A stretch of 64,000 bases of DNA from Streptomyces microflavus (GCF_014650075.1 NZ_BMUG01000017.1:62001-126000), one strand, 5' to 3'. Numbered from the stretch's first letter, positions 23,907 through 32,795 are shown. The notes: a model not told the origin generated them from the letters alone. Translations and numbers: made by a program.

Positions 23907-25256
23907 TCACCGCGCCCGGCAGTGCTCCACGAAGCGGTGGGCCACCGAGGGGGTCGCCGCCCAGTGGGTGTGCAGATAGCTGGCGTGCACGCCCCGCTGG
24001 ACGTACCCCTCCACCCGCCGCTCCGGCTGGTGCATCCCCCAGGCGGGCGTGGTCCCCGCCCCCGGCTCCAGCACCGTCCGGTGGAACTCGTGGCCCCGCA
24101 TCCGGGTCCCGGCGGCCGCGAGCGGGCTGTCGGAGACCGCCACCGCCTGCCGGTACCCGAGCGTGAGCCGCTCCGACATCCGGGCCTCGGCGTCCAGCAC
24201 CCCGCACATGGGCTTCCCGTCCAGCTCCCGCGCCAGATACAGCAGCCCCGCGCACTCGGCCGCCACCGGGGCGCCGCCGACGGCCAGTTCGGTGACCGCC
24301 CGCCGCAGCGGCTCGTTGGCCGACAGCTCGGGGGCGTACATCTCCGGGAACCCGCCGCCGATCACGAGCCCCGCCGTACCCGTCGGCAGCTTCTCGTCCC
24401 GCAGCGGGTCGAAGACCACGACCTCCGCACCGGCCGCCGTCAGCAGTTCGGCGTGCTCCGCGTACGCGAAGGTGAACGCCGCCCCGCCGGCCACGGCGAC
24501 GACGGGCTTCATAGCGCCGGGCTCCGGGGCGTACGCCGGCTCCCACGCCTCGTCCGCCAGCGCCGGCGCACTGCGGGCCAGCGCCATCAGCGCGTCCAGG
24601 TCGCACCCGGCGAGCACCCGCTCACCCATCGCCCGTACGGCGTCCACCGCGTCGCCCTGCCGCTCGGCCACCGGCACCAGACCCAGGTGGCGCGAGGGCG
24701 TGGCGACCTGGGGCGCCCGGCGCAGCACGCCCAGCACCGGCAGCCCTGACTCGTCCAACGCGTCCCGCAGCAGCGCCTCGTGCCGGTCGGAGGCCACCTT
24801 GTTCAGGATCACCCCGCCGATCCGCACCTCCGGGTCCCAGGAGGCGAACCCGTGGACCAGGGCCGCCACGGACCGGGACTGCGAGGAGGCGTCCACCACG
24901 AGCGCCACCGGCGCCCGCAGCAGCTTGGCCACCTGAGCGGTGGACGCCAGCTCCCCCTGCCCCGAGGCACCGTCGTACAGCCCCATCACGCCCTCGACCA
25001 CGGCGAGGTCGCACCCCGCCGACCCGTGCGCGAAGAGCGGGGCGATCAGATCCGTCCCGCACATGTACGCGTCGAGATTGCGGCCGGGGCGGCCCGTCGC
25101 CAGCGAGTGGTAGCCCGGATCGATGTAGTCCGGGCCCACCTTGTGCGGCGAGACGGCGAGCCCGCGCGCGGCGAAGGCGGCCATCAGGCCGGTGGCGACG
25201 GTGGTCTTGCCGCTGCCGGAGGCCGGAGCGGCGATGACCAGACGGGGCACATTCAC
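23907..25256 (-). CDS. cobB: Cobyrinate/hydrogenobyrinate a,c-diamide synthase
   Basis: 449 residues. ATP- and glutamine-dependent amidation of carboxylates a and c of the corrin ring. N-terminal dethiobiotin-synthetase-like ATPase with P-loop APASGSGKTTV, then CbiA motifs PHKVGPDYIDPGYH and VVEGVMGLYDG; C-terminal class I glutaminase with catalytic Cys in APVAAECAGLLYLAREL and the closing His in GYVQRGVHASYLHTHWA. GTG 25256 overlaps the cobO stop (GTGA). Last gene of the riboswitch-controlled operon. Confidence 0.95.
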   Translation of the reverse strand: MNVPRLVIAAPASGSGKTTVATGLMAAFAARGLAVSPHKVGPDYIDPGYHSLATGRPGRNLDAYMCGTDLIAPLFAHGSAGCDLAVVEGVMGLYDGASGQGELASTAQVAKLLRAPVALVVDASSQSRSVAALVHGFASWDPEVRIGGVILNKVASDRHEALLRDALDESGLPVLGVLRRAPQVATPSRHLGLVPVAERQGDAVDAVRAMGERVLAGCDLDALMALARSAPALADEAWEPAYAPEPGAMKPVVAVAGGAAFTFAYAEHAELLTAAGAEVVVFDPLRDEKLPTGTAGLVIGGGFPEMYAPELSANEPLRRAVTELAVGGAPVAAECAGLLYLARELDGKPMCGVLDAEARMSERLTLGYRQAVAVSDSPLAAAGTRMRGHEFHRTVLEPGAGTTPAWGMHQPERRVEGYVQRGVHASYLHTHWAATPSVAHRFVEHCRAR

Positions 25257-25852
25257 CACTCGATGCCCCTCTGGCCCTTCTGCCCCGCGTCCATCGGGTG
25301 CTTGACCTTCGACATGTCGGTCACCAGGTCGGCGGCCTCGATCAGCTGGTCGGGCGCGTTGCGGCCGGTGATCACCACGTGCTGGGTGCCGGGCCGGTTC
25401 CGCATCACCTCGACGACCTCGTCGGTGTCGATCCAGCCCCAGTGCATCGGGTAGGCGAACTCGTCGAGCACGTACAGCTTGTACGTCTCGGCCGCCAGGT
25501 CGCGCTTGACCTGCTCCCAGCCCTCGCGGGCCTTCTCCTCGTTGTCGAGCTGGCCGTCCCGCTGGACCCAGGACCAGCCCTCGCCCATCTTGTGCCAGTC
25601 GACGGTGCCGCCCTCGCCGCTCGCGCCCAGCACCTTCAGCGCGTTCTCCTCGCCGACCTTCCACTTCGCCGACTTCACGAACTGGAACACCCCGATCGGC
25701 CAGCCCTGGTTCCAGGCCCGCAGCGCGAGCCCGAAGGCGGCGGTCGACTTGCCCTTGCCTATGCCCGTGTGGACGAACAGGAGCGGGCGGTTGCGCCGCT
25801 GACGGGTGGTGAGCCCGTCGTCCGGCACCGATGTCGGCTGTCCCTGCGGCAT
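25253..25852 (-). CDS. cobO: Cob(I)yrinic acid a,c-diamide adenosyltransferase
   Basis: 199 residues. Transfers the 5'-deoxyadenosyl group of ATP to the cobalt. P-loop HTGIGKGKSTAAFG near residues 28-41, LYVLDEFAYPMHWGW and VVITGRNAPDQLIEAADLVTDM are CobO/BtuR signatures. ATG 25852 shares its last T-A with the TAA of the preceding gene (TAATG-type one-base overlap on the minus strand), and its stop overlaps cobB. Confidence 0.96.
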   Translation of the reverse strand: MPQGQPTSVPDDGLTTRQRRNRPLLFVHTGIGKGKSTAAFGLALRAWNQGWPIGVFQFVKSAKWKVGEENALKVLGASGEGGTVDWHKMGEGWSWVQRDGQLDNEEKAREGWEQVKRDLAAETYKLYVLDEFAYPMHWGWIDTDEVVEVMRNRPGTQHVVITGRNAPDQLIEAADLVTDMSKVKHPMDAGQKGQRGIEW

Positions 25853-27903
25853 TAAGCGGCCCTCCCGGCTGCGGTGACGTCCTTGACGAGCCCGGCGATC
25901 GAGTCGGCCCGCAGCTCGTCGAGCGTGACGGCGGTGCCTCCCAGTTCCCGGGCCAACTCCCCGGCGAGACCGAGGCGTACGTACCCCGACTCGCAGTCCA
26001 CGACGACCGAGGCCGTCCCCTCGGCCCGGTGCAGCCGCGCCGCCCGCCCCGCGAGCGCCACCGGCTCCGGACCACCGGTCGCCCGGCCGTCCGTCACCAC
26101 GACGAGCAGCGGCCGCCGCGACGGATCGCGCAGCCGCTCCACCCGCAGCACGTCATGGGCCTTGAGCAGCCCGGCGGCGAGCGGGGTGCGCCCCCCGGTC
26201 GGCAGTGACTCCAGACGGGAGGCGGCCGCGTCCACGGACGAGGTCGGCGGCAGCGCCACCTCGGCGTCCTTGCCCCGGAAGGTGACCAGACCGACCTTGT
26301 CCCGCCGCTGGTAGGCGTCGAGCAGCAGCGACAGCACGGCCCCCTTGACCGCGCTCATCCGCTGCCGGGCCGCCATCGACCCGGAGGCGTCCACGACGAA
26401 CAGCACGAGGTTGCCCTCACGCCCCTCCCGGGTCGCCTGCCGCAGATCGTCCCGGCGCACCACGAGCCCCCGCCCGGAACGCCCGCGCGCCCGCTGGTGC
26501 GGGGCGGCGGCCTGCACGGTCGCGGCCAGATGCAGCTTGGTCAGCGCCCCCTGCGGCCGCCGCGCACCGGTCGTACGCCCGTGCTCGGTACGGGCCCGGG
26601 AGCGCCGCCCGGCAGCCCCCTCACCGAGCCCCGGCACGCTGAGCATCTTCGTACGGAACGGCTCGGCGGACGCCACCGGCTGCTGCTCGGCCCCGGCGGA
26701 CCGCCCGGGCGCGTCGGGAGCGCCCTCGGGAGCCTGGGACGGCGTGTCGTCCGAGCCGCCTTCCCCCTGGGACGGCGTACGGTCCCCGTCGGCCTGCGGC
26801 GGTACGCCACCGCCGCCACCTCCGTCGTCGTTCCCGCCCCCATCAGGATCGGGATCGTCGTCGTTCCGCCCCTCGTCGCTCCGCCCCTGGTCCCCGGCGG
26901 CCTCGTCCAGGGTCTGGTCGAGCTTGTCCTCGTCCAGGCCCGGCGCGTCGAACGGGTTGCGGCGGCGCCGGTGGGGGAGCGCCAGCAGAGCGGCCTGCCG
27001 TACGTCGTCGGCGGTCACCTCCTCGCGCCCGGCCCAGGCCGCGAGCGCGGTCGCGGTACGGGCCATCACGATGTCGGCCCGCATCCCGTCGACCTCGAAC
27101 GCGGCGCAGGTGGCGGCGATCTGGCGCAGCACGCCGTCGCCTAGGAGTACCTGGGGCAGCAGGGCGCGCGCGGTGGCGATCCGCTCCCGCAGTGCCGACT
27201 CCTCCGCGGCCCAGCGCGCGGCGAAGCCCTCGGGATCGTCGTCGTACGCGAGCCGGCGCCGCACGACCTCGACCCGCTCGTCGGTGTCCCGGGACGCGGC
27301 CACCTCCACGGTCAGCCCGAACCGGTCGAGCAACTGCGGCCGCAGCTCGCCCTCTTCCGGGTTCATCGTCCCGACCAGCAGGAACCGTGCCGCATGCCGT
27401 ACGGAGACGCCTTCGCGCTCGACGTACGAGGCACCCATGGCGGCCGCGTCCAGCAGCAGGTCCACCAGGTGGTCGTGGAGGAGGTTGACCTCGTCGACGT
27501 ACAGGATCCCGCGGTGCGCGTCGGCCAGCAGCCCCGGCTCGAACGCCTTCACGCCCTCCGAGAGCGCCCGCTCGATGTCCAGCGCCCCCACGAGCCGGTC
27601 CTCGGACGCCCCGACGGGCAGCTCCACGGTCCGCGCGGCCCGCGACACACCGGCGGCGTCCGCGTGCGGCCCATCAGGACACGCCGGATCGGGGGAGCCG
27701 GGATCACAGGAGAACCGGCACCCCGGCACGACGGAGACCTCGGGCATGAGCGCGGCCAGCGCCCGGACGGCGGTGGACTTGGCGGTCCCCTTCTCGCCCC
27801 GCACGAGCACACCGCCGACGGCCGGACTGACAGCGTTCAGCAACAGCCCGAGCCGCAGGTCGTCCTGCCCGACGATCGCGGTGAAGGGATACGGCGTACT
27901 CAC
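25852..27903 (-). CDS. Magnesium-chelatase-like fused I/D subunit (AAA+ plus vWA)
   Basis: 683 residues. AAA+ ATPase (about 1-330) with Walker A GEKGTAKS (36-43), Walker B ILYVDEVNLL and MNPEEGELRPQLLDRFGL; an acidic, Gly/Pro-rich linker (about 335-440); then a von Willebrand A domain with MIDAS motif VVDASGSMA and TDGRATGG. This is the BchI-BchD-type fusion found in actinobacterial cob operons, the ATPase/adaptor part of a metal chelatase. The large CobN subunit is not in this window, so whether it serves cobalt insertion or acts as a B12-linked chaperone is open. Start GTG 27903 overlaps the cobQ stop (GTGA). Confidence 0.9.
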   Translation of the reverse strand: MSTPYPFTAIVGQDDLRLGLLLNAVSPAVGGVLVRGEKGTAKSTAVRALAALMPEVSVVPGCRFSCDPGSPDPACPDGPHADAAGVSRAARTVELPVGASEDRLVGALDIERALSEGVKAFEPGLLADAHRGILYVDEVNLLHDHLVDLLLDAAAMGASYVEREGVSVRHAARFLLVGTMNPEEGELRPQLLDRFGLTVEVAASRDTDERVEVVRRRLAYDDDPEGFAARWAAEESALRERIATARALLPQVLLGDGVLRQIAATCAAFEVDGMRADIVMARTATALAAWAGREEVTADDVRQAALLALPHRRRRNPFDAPGLDEDKLDQTLDEAAGDQGRSDEGRNDDDPDPDGGGNDDGGGGGGVPPQADGDRTPSQGEGGSDDTPSQAPEGAPDAPGRSAGAEQQPVASAEPFRTKMLSVPGLGEGAAGRRSRARTEHGRTTGARRPQGALTKLHLAATVQAAAPHQRARGRSGRGLVVRRDDLRQATREGREGNLVLFVVDASGSMAARQRMSAVKGAVLSLLLDAYQRRDKVGLVTFRGKDAEVALPPTSSVDAAASRLESLPTGGRTPLAAGLLKAHDVLRVERLRDPSRRPLLVVVTDGRATGGPEPVALAGRAARLHRAEGTASVVVDCESGYVRLGLAGELARELGGTAVTLDELRADSIAGLVKDVTAAGRAA

Positions 27904-29657
27904 TTGGCCTCCTGGTCGACATGAACAACAGCAATCTCAGGCCCGGCGGACCGGCCCACATCAAGCCCCTGGGGCTTCGCTTCCGCATCAGGCCCGTGGG
28001 ACTTCCGGGCTTCTCCCAGTGCCTCCGGGCGAGCCATTTCAAGCCCCTCCGGCGATTGAGGAGCGGGGTCCGGGGCAGCGCCCCGGCTCTCCGCCGCACC
28101 CGGCACGGCGGGCGGCGCCCCCGGCGGCACGAACGGCAACCCCCCAGGCGCACCCCCCTCGATCAACCGCCACAACGCATCCGTATCCGCATGCTCCTCC
28201 ACCAGATCCCCCAGCCGATCCAGCTGCTCCTCCCGCAACACCCCGAAACTCGTGTCCGGCGCAGGAACGAACCGCCGCCCGGCGGCCCGCGCCACCTCCA
28301 CCAGGAACCGCCGCCGGAACCCGTCGCTCTCCAGCGACCCGTGCCAGTGCGTCCCCCACACTGCCCCCACCCGGCACCCGTCCAGGAACGGCTCCCCGCC
28401 CCGCACATCGGCCACCCCGTGATGGATCTCGTACCCCTCCACCGGCTCACCCAGCGCCGAACCCACCGGCCGCGCCAGCGTCTTGGCCCGGTCGAAGCGC
28501 ACCCGTACCGGCAGCAGCCCGAGCCCGTCCACGACCCCGGCCCGCGACTCCACCTCGTCCTCGATCCGCTCCCCGAGCACCTGGAACCCGCCGCAGATCC
28601 CCAGCACCGGCCGGCCCTCCGCCGCCCGCCGCACCAGCGCGTCCGCGAGGCCCCGCTCCCGCAGCCAGGCCAGCGCCTTCACCGTGCCGCGCGTGCCGGG
28701 CACGATGACCAGGTCCGCGTCGGCCAGCTCGTCGGCCCGGTCCACGAACCGCACGACGACACCCGGTTCGGCGGCCAGCGCGTCCACGTCCGTGAAGTTC
28801 GACATCAGCGGCACCGCGCAGACCGCCACCCGCAGCACCTCCTCGCCGTGCGGGGGAGCCACGACCGACTCCCGCACCGCACCCCGCATGGAGACCCGCA
28901 GGCCGTCCTCCTCGTCGATGCCGAGCCCGTGGGTGAACGGCAGCACCCCGTACGTCCGCCGCCCGGTCAGCCCGTACAGCATGTCCAGGCCCGGCTCCAG
29001 CAGCGAGACGTCACCCCGGAACTTGTTCACCAGGTACCCCGCGACCAGCGACTGGTCCTCGGCGCTCAGCAGCGCAGTCGTCCCGAAGAACGAGGCGAAG
29101 ACCCCGCCCCGGTCGATGTCCCCGACCACCAGCACGGGGAACTTCGCGGCCCGCGCGATCCCCATGTTCACGATGTCCGTGCGCCGCAGATTGATCTCGG
29201 CGGGGCTTCCGGCCCCCTCGCAGATCACCGCGTCATAGGTCGACCGCAGCTGCTCCAGGCAGTCGGTGACCGTCCCGAGCAGCGCCTCCTGCCGGCCCCC
29301 GTGATAGCCCCGGGCGCTCATCTCTCCCACCGGCTTGCCCATCAGGACGACCTGGCTGGACCGGTCGCTGCCCGGCTTCAGCAGCACCGGGTTCATCAGC
29401 GCGGTCGGCTCCACGCGGGCGGCCTGCGCCTGCATGGCCTGGGCGCGCCCGATCTCCGCGCCCTCGCGGGTGACGAAGGAGTTGAGGGACATGTTCTGCG
29501 CCTTGAAGGGCGCGACCTTCACGCCCCGGCGCACCAGCCAGCGGCAGATGCCCGCCGTGACGACACTCTTGCCCGCGTCCGATGTGGTCCCCGCGACCAG
29601 CAGCCCGCCACCCATGCCCGCTCCCGTTCCCGTACCGCGTTCTCCGGACCCGCTCAT
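27900..29657 (-). CDS. cobQ: Cobyric acid synthase with C-terminal repeat-derived extension
   Basis: 585 residues, about 85 more than the family norm. N-terminal ATPase: LLVAGTTSDAGKSVVTAG, APFKAQNMSLNS, AVICEGAGSPAEINLR, GDIDRGGVFAS. C-terminal glutaminase: Cys in RPVLGICGGFQVLG and His in WGTHWHGSLES. It amidates carboxylates b, d, e and g of adenosylcobyrinic diamide. After the conserved end (about residue 500) comes a low-complexity tail that includes APQSPEGLEMARPEA, encoded by a Streptomyces-type palindromic repeat at 28038-28090. ATG 29657 overlaps the cobD stop (ATGA). Confidence 0.94.
   Translation of the reverse strand: MSGSGERGTGTGAGMGGGLLVAGTTSDAGKSVVTAGICRWLVRRGVKVAPFKAQNMSLNSFVTREGAEIGRAQAMQAQAARVEPTALMNPVLLKPGSDRSSQVVLMGKPVGEMSARGYHGGRQEALLGTVTDCLEQLRSTYDAVICEGAGSPAEINLRRTDIVNMGIARAAKFPVLVVGDIDRGGVFASFFGTTALLSAEDQSLVAGYLVNKFRGDVSLLEPGLDMLYGLTGRRTYGVLPFTHGLGIDEEDGLRVSMRGAVRESVVAPPHGEEVLRVAVCAVPLMSNFTDVDALAAEPGVVVRFVDRADELADADLVIVPGTRGTVKALAWLRERGLADALVRRAAEGRPVLGICGGFQVLGERIEDEVESRAGVVDGLGLLPVRVRFDRAKTLARPVGSALGEPVEGYEIHHGVADVRGGEPFLDGCRVGAVWGTHWHGSLESDGFRRRFLVEVARAAGRRFVPAPDTSFGVLREEQLDRLGDLVEEHADTDALWRLIEGGAPGGLPFVPPGAPPAVPGAAESRGAAPDPAPQSPEGLEMARPEALGEARKSHGPDAEAKPQGLDVGRSAGPEIAVVHVDQEAK
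28038..28090 (-). repeat. REP-like palindromic element inside cobQ 3' end
   Basis: On the plus strand: TTTCAAGCCCCTCCGGCG, ATTGAGGAGCGGGG, then the stem CCGGGGC-AGC-GCCCCGG (28071-28087). This is the pattern of a very common dispersed intergenic repeat of Streptomyces chromosomes, here lying in frame within coding sequence. A second partial half (TCAAGCCCCTGGGGCTTCGC) starts near 27961. Confidence 0.7.
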
Positions 29658-30619
29658 TCCCGTCCCCGCTTCCGTCCCGCGACCAGGTGCCCCACGGCCG
29701 TCCGGCCCACCACGCACACGCCGAGGGCCAGCAGACTCACCCGGCGCGACAGCCGCACCGCGCGTTCGATGTCCGCACTCCGCACATCCCGCCCGGACTC
29801 CCCGTTCAGGACCGGCCGGTGCTCGACGCGCCCCGCGTACGCCAGCGTCCCGCCCAGCCGTACACCGAGCGCCCCCGCGAACGCGGCCTCCACCGGCCCC
29901 GCGTTCGGGCTGGGGTGGCGCCCTGCGTCCACCTTCCAGGCGCGTACGGCCTCCGAGGGCCGCCCGCCCGCCACCACGGCCAGCGCGGCCGTCAGCCGGG
30001 CACCGGGCCACCCCGCGAGGTCGTCCAGGCGGGCCGAGGCCCAGCCGTAACGGCGGTGGCGGGGCGACTTGTGGCCGACCATCGCGTCGAGCGTGTTCAC
30101 TGCCCGGAAGCCGACGAGCCCCGGCACCCCGCCGATCGCCCCCCACACCAGCGCGCCGACGACGGCGTCCGAGGTGTTCTCCGCGACCGACTCCACGACC
30201 GCGCGGGCGATCTGTGACCCGTCCAGGGAGTGCGGATCGCGCCCGCACAGATGCGGCAGCCGCTCCCGGGCCAGATCGAGGTCCCCGGCGGCCAGCGCGC
30301 CCCCGATGGCACGGGCCTCCCGGCCCAGCGACGTACCGCCGACCACCGACCAGGTGGCGGCGGCGGTCAGCGCGACGGCGAGCGCGGGGCGGTTCCGTAC
30401 GGCGCGGGCGGCCAGCGCGGCGGCCCCCACGGCGCCTCCGGCGCACAGCAGGGTGTGCAGCGCGCCCCGGCCCCGGTCGTCACGCCACAGCAGGGACTCC
30501 ACCCGGGCGGCGGCCCGGCCGAAACCGGCGACGGGATGGCCCCTGCGCGGGTCGCCGAGAGCGGCGTCGGCGATCAGCCCGGCGGTGGCGCCGTACGCGA
30601 AGACGCGGTCGACACGCAC
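29654..30619 (-). CDS. cobD: Adenosylcobinamide-phosphate synthase
   Basis: 321 residues, CobD/CbiB family integral membrane protein that couples (R)-1-aminopropan-2-ol phosphate to adenosylcobyric acid. Typical elements: DAALGDPRRGHPVAGFG near the N terminus, VVESVAENTSDAVVGALVWGAIGGVPG, AVNTLDAMVGHKSPRHRRYGWASARLDDL and RHPSPNAGPVEAAFAGALGVRLGG. Start GTG 30619. First gene of the cob operon, about 105 bases downstream of the riboswitch. Confidence 0.95.
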   Translation of the reverse strand: MRVDRVFAYGATAGLIADAALGDPRRGHPVAGFGRAAARVESLLWRDDRGRGALHTLLCAGGAVGAAALAARAVRNRPALAVALTAAATWSVVGGTSLGREARAIGGALAAGDLDLARERLPHLCGRDPHSLDGSQIARAVVESVAENTSDAVVGALVWGAIGGVPGLVGFRAVNTLDAMVGHKSPRHRRYGWASARLDDLAGWPGARLTAALAVVAGGRPSEAVRAWKVDAGRHPSPNAGPVEAAFAGALGVRLGGTLAYAGRVEHRPVLNGESGRDVRSADIERAVRLSRRVSLLALGVCVVGRTAVGHLVAGRKRGRE

Positions 30620-30724
30620 GGATCAGCCCGCCGCGGGGAGAGGCGTTCCGGCATGGAGAGGCACAGGATGCGGCGCACGGCGGCCGGGCATGGCTCATGT
30701 CCTCACTCAGGGTCCGCGCCCTGG

Positions 30725-30895
30725 TTCGACGTGACCGGCGACGAGAGTCTCCTGGCTTCCGGATCCGCACTTCCCCCGGCCTTCCAGCCCGTGTGACGAG
30801 GGCCGTGACATCCGGTGTGGGGGAGTGCTCCCCGGTGACAGTGGCGGGACCGCGCCGGATTCGCACCGGCTTCCTCTGCTGTCGCCGTAAATGGC
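30725..30895 (-). ncRNA. Cobalamin (B12) riboswitch
   Basis: Reading the minus strand from 30895: GGAAGCCGGTGCGAATCCGG, GCGGTCCCGCCACTGT (B12 core with CCCGCCACTG), ACCGGGGAGCACTCCCCC, GGATGTCACGGC, GCTGGAAGGCCGGGGGAAG, then the B12 box GGAAGCCAGGAGACTCTCGT. These are all the conserved blocks of the AdoCbl riboswitch, in order. It precedes cobD and should repress the cobD-cobQ-chelatase-cobO-cobB operon when adenosylcobalamin is plentiful. The leader from there to cobD (30620-30724) contains no gene I can support. Confidence 0.95.
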
Positions 30896-30973
30896 TCCGG
30901 CAGTCCACCACGCTGCGAGAACAGCCGTCAACTTGCTGTTGACCTGCGGAGCTCCAGTGTGCGCAGACGCACA

Positions 30974-31007
30974 TCGGGCCGGACACACGGTGGTGTGTCC
31001 GGCCCGA
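30974..31007 (-). terminator. Terminator of the pit operon
   Basis: Perfect 15-bp stem TCGGGCCGGACACAC (30974-30988) with 30993-31007 and a 4-base loop, 19 bases after the small membrane-protein stop. Confidence 0.85.
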
Positions 31008-31025
31008 GGGAGTGCGGTGGGTGCG

Positions 31026-31256
31026 TCAGGCGACGATCAGATAGATGCCGTACGCGACCGCCGCCACGCACGCCGCGAAGCAGGCGTACGCGCCGGTGCG
31101 CGCCAGTGCGGCCGATCCGCCGGAGGCGCTGCCGCCGGCCGTGGCCGACAGCTTGGAGAGGGAGACGATGCCCACGGTGAAGAGGCCGACCAGCGCGACG
31201 GTGACCACGAGACTGACACCGAAGACGGAGGCGAGAGCTGCCCAGTCGATTTTCAT
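31026..31256 (-). CDS. Small membrane protein paired with Pit transporter
   Basis: 76 residues with two membrane helices (about 8-33 and 52-75) joined by a Ser/Gly/Ala loop. Starts 12 bases after the pit stop, in the same transcript, and ends before a strong terminator. In Streptomyces such a gene regularly follows pitH2 (SCO1846 next to SCO1845 in S. coelicolor, from memory). It has no enzymatic motif; a stabilising or regulatory subunit is the natural guess. Confidence 0.82.
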   Translation of the reverse strand: MKIDWAALASVFGVSLVVTVALVGLFTVGIVSLSKLSATAGGSASGGSAALARTGAYACFAACVAAVAYGIYLIVA

Positions 31257-31268
31257 ACGGATCTGTCC

Positions 31269-32531
31269 TTACACCGTGGCCGAGGGCCGCGCCGTGTCGT
31301 CGGGCGCTGCGGCCGGAGCCGGGATGGTGGTCATGAGGTCGGTGGGGTGGGTGCCGATGGGCGGCGGCTGGACCGCCGCGATGGCGGTGGTGACGACACC
31401 CTGGGGCTCGTCTCCACCGGCCGTCTCGTTGACGTTGGTGTGGTCGACCGGCTGGCGGCGCGAGGCCAGCCAGATGGCGAAGGAGCCGCCGACCAGCAGG
31501 GTCGCGGTGACGGCGATGCCCCAGGGGCCCTGCTTGGTGAGGAACTCGGCACCCGCGCCGACCAGGCCCGCGGCCGGGAGCGTCAGACCCCAGGCGACGA
31601 ACATCCGGGTGGCGGTGGACCAGCGGACCACGCCTCCCTTGCGGCCGAGGCCCGCGCCCATGACGGCGCCGGAGCAGGACTGGGTGGTGGAGAGCGAGAA
31701 GCCGAGGTGCGAGGAGGCCAGGATGACGGTCGCCGCACTGGTCTGGGCGGCGAAGCCCTGCGGCGGCTTCAGGTCGGTCAGGCCGCTGCCCATGGTGCGG
31801 ATGATGCGCCAGCCGCCGAGGTAGGTGCCGAGCGCGATGGCCAGACCGGCGGAGACGATGACCCACATCGGCGGGTTGGAGCCGGGGGCGAGGACGCCGC
31901 CGGTGACCAGGGCCAGGGTGATGATGCCCATCGTCTTCTGGGCGTCGTTGGTGCCGTGGGCGAGCGAGACGAGACCGGCCGAGGCGATCTGCCCGGCCCG
32001 GTAGCCCTTCGCCGTCGACTTGAGCTGGTTCGGGTCGGTGACGTTCCGGTTGATGCGGTACGTCAGCCGCGTGGCCAGCATCGCGGCGAGACCGGCGACC
32101 AGCGGGGCGGCGATCGCGGGCAGCAGCACCTTGGTGACGACGGTGCCGCCGTTGATCGAGGACCAGCCGGCCGACATGACGGCGGCGCCGATCAGGCCGC
32201 CGAACAGGGCGTGGGAGGAGCTGGAGGGCAGGCCGACCAGCCAGGTCAGCAGATTCCACAGGATGGCGCCGACGAGCGCCGCGAAGATGACCTCGGTTCT
32301 GAGGCCGTCCTCGTTGACGATCCCGCCGGAGATCGTCTTGGCGACCTCCACCGACAGGAACGCGCCGATCAGGTTGAGAACGGCGGACATGGCCACCGCT
32401 GTCTTGGGCTTCAGGGCGCCGGTCGAGATGGTGGTAGCCATCGCGTTGGCGGTGTCGTGGAAACCGTTCGTGAAATCGAACACGAGAGCTGTCACGACCA
32501 CAATCGCGAGCAGCAGCGTGATGTGTTCCAT
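31269..32531 (-). CDS. pitH2: Low-affinity inorganic phosphate transporter (Pit, PiT family)
   Basis: 420 residues. Both PiT signature repeats are present: VFDFTNGFHDTANAMATTIS (about 18-37) and GLPSSSSHALFGGLIGAAVM in the first half, LAHGTNDAQKTMGII and SLSTTQSCSGAVMGAG in the second, giving the inverted-repeat carrier fold with roughly ten helices. Moves metal-phosphate or phosphate with H+ or Na+. A textbook two-repeat PHO box lies 48 bases upstream. Named by similarity and synteny with SCO1845. Confidence 0.92.
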   Translation of the reverse strand: MEHITLLLAIVVVTALVFDFTNGFHDTANAMATTISTGALKPKTAVAMSAVLNLIGAFLSVEVAKTISGGIVNEDGLRTEVIFAALVGAILWNLLTWLVGLPSSSSHALFGGLIGAAVMSAGWSSINGGTVVTKVLLPAIAAPLVAGLAAMLATRLTYRINRNVTDPNQLKSTAKGYRAGQIASAGLVSLAHGTNDAQKTMGIITLALVTGGVLAPGSNPPMWVIVSAGLAIALGTYLGGWRIIRTMGSGLTDLKPPQGFAAQTSAATVILASSHLGFSLSTTQSCSGAVMGAGLGRKGGVVRWSTATRMFVAWGLTLPAAGLVGAGAEFLTKQGPWGIAVTATLLVGGSFAIWLASRRQPVDHTNVNETAGGDEPQGVVTTAIAAVQPPPIGTHPTDLMTTIPAPAAAPDDTARPSATV

Positions 32532-32568
32532 TTACCCAGGCAATCGTTCGACGTCAGTGGCTCGTGGA

Positions 32569-32600
32569 CCGTAGGCAACCTGGGTGAACGGAAGATGAAC
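32569..32600 (-). promoter_or_regulatory. PHO box and promoter of the pit operon
   Basis: On the minus strand two adjoining 11-bp direct repeats, GTTCATCTTCC (32600-32590) and GTTCACCCAGG (32589-32579), match the Streptomyces PhoP box consensus. Five bases later TACGGT (32574-32569) can serve as -10, so the box replaces the -35 as in PhoP-activated promoters. Confidence 0.82.
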
Positions 32601-32795
32601 TGAGCGGGGCGCTGTGGTGACCCCAATCGGGGCTGAGTGATTCCGCTTGTGTGCGGGTGGGGTTGGAGGAGGCCCGTGGGGCACCGGCTGGGCTGCCCTT
32701 TGCCCCTCATTGGCGAAGTTTTTGACGGGCACATTCACCCCGGAAGAGATCCCGGTCACTCCGAAGGTGACGTTCCGGTTTCGGGCCCCCGCGCC

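Noticed and set aside
31331..31552. Small antisense open frames inside the pit gene
   Set aside because: Shadow frames of a well-supported transporter.
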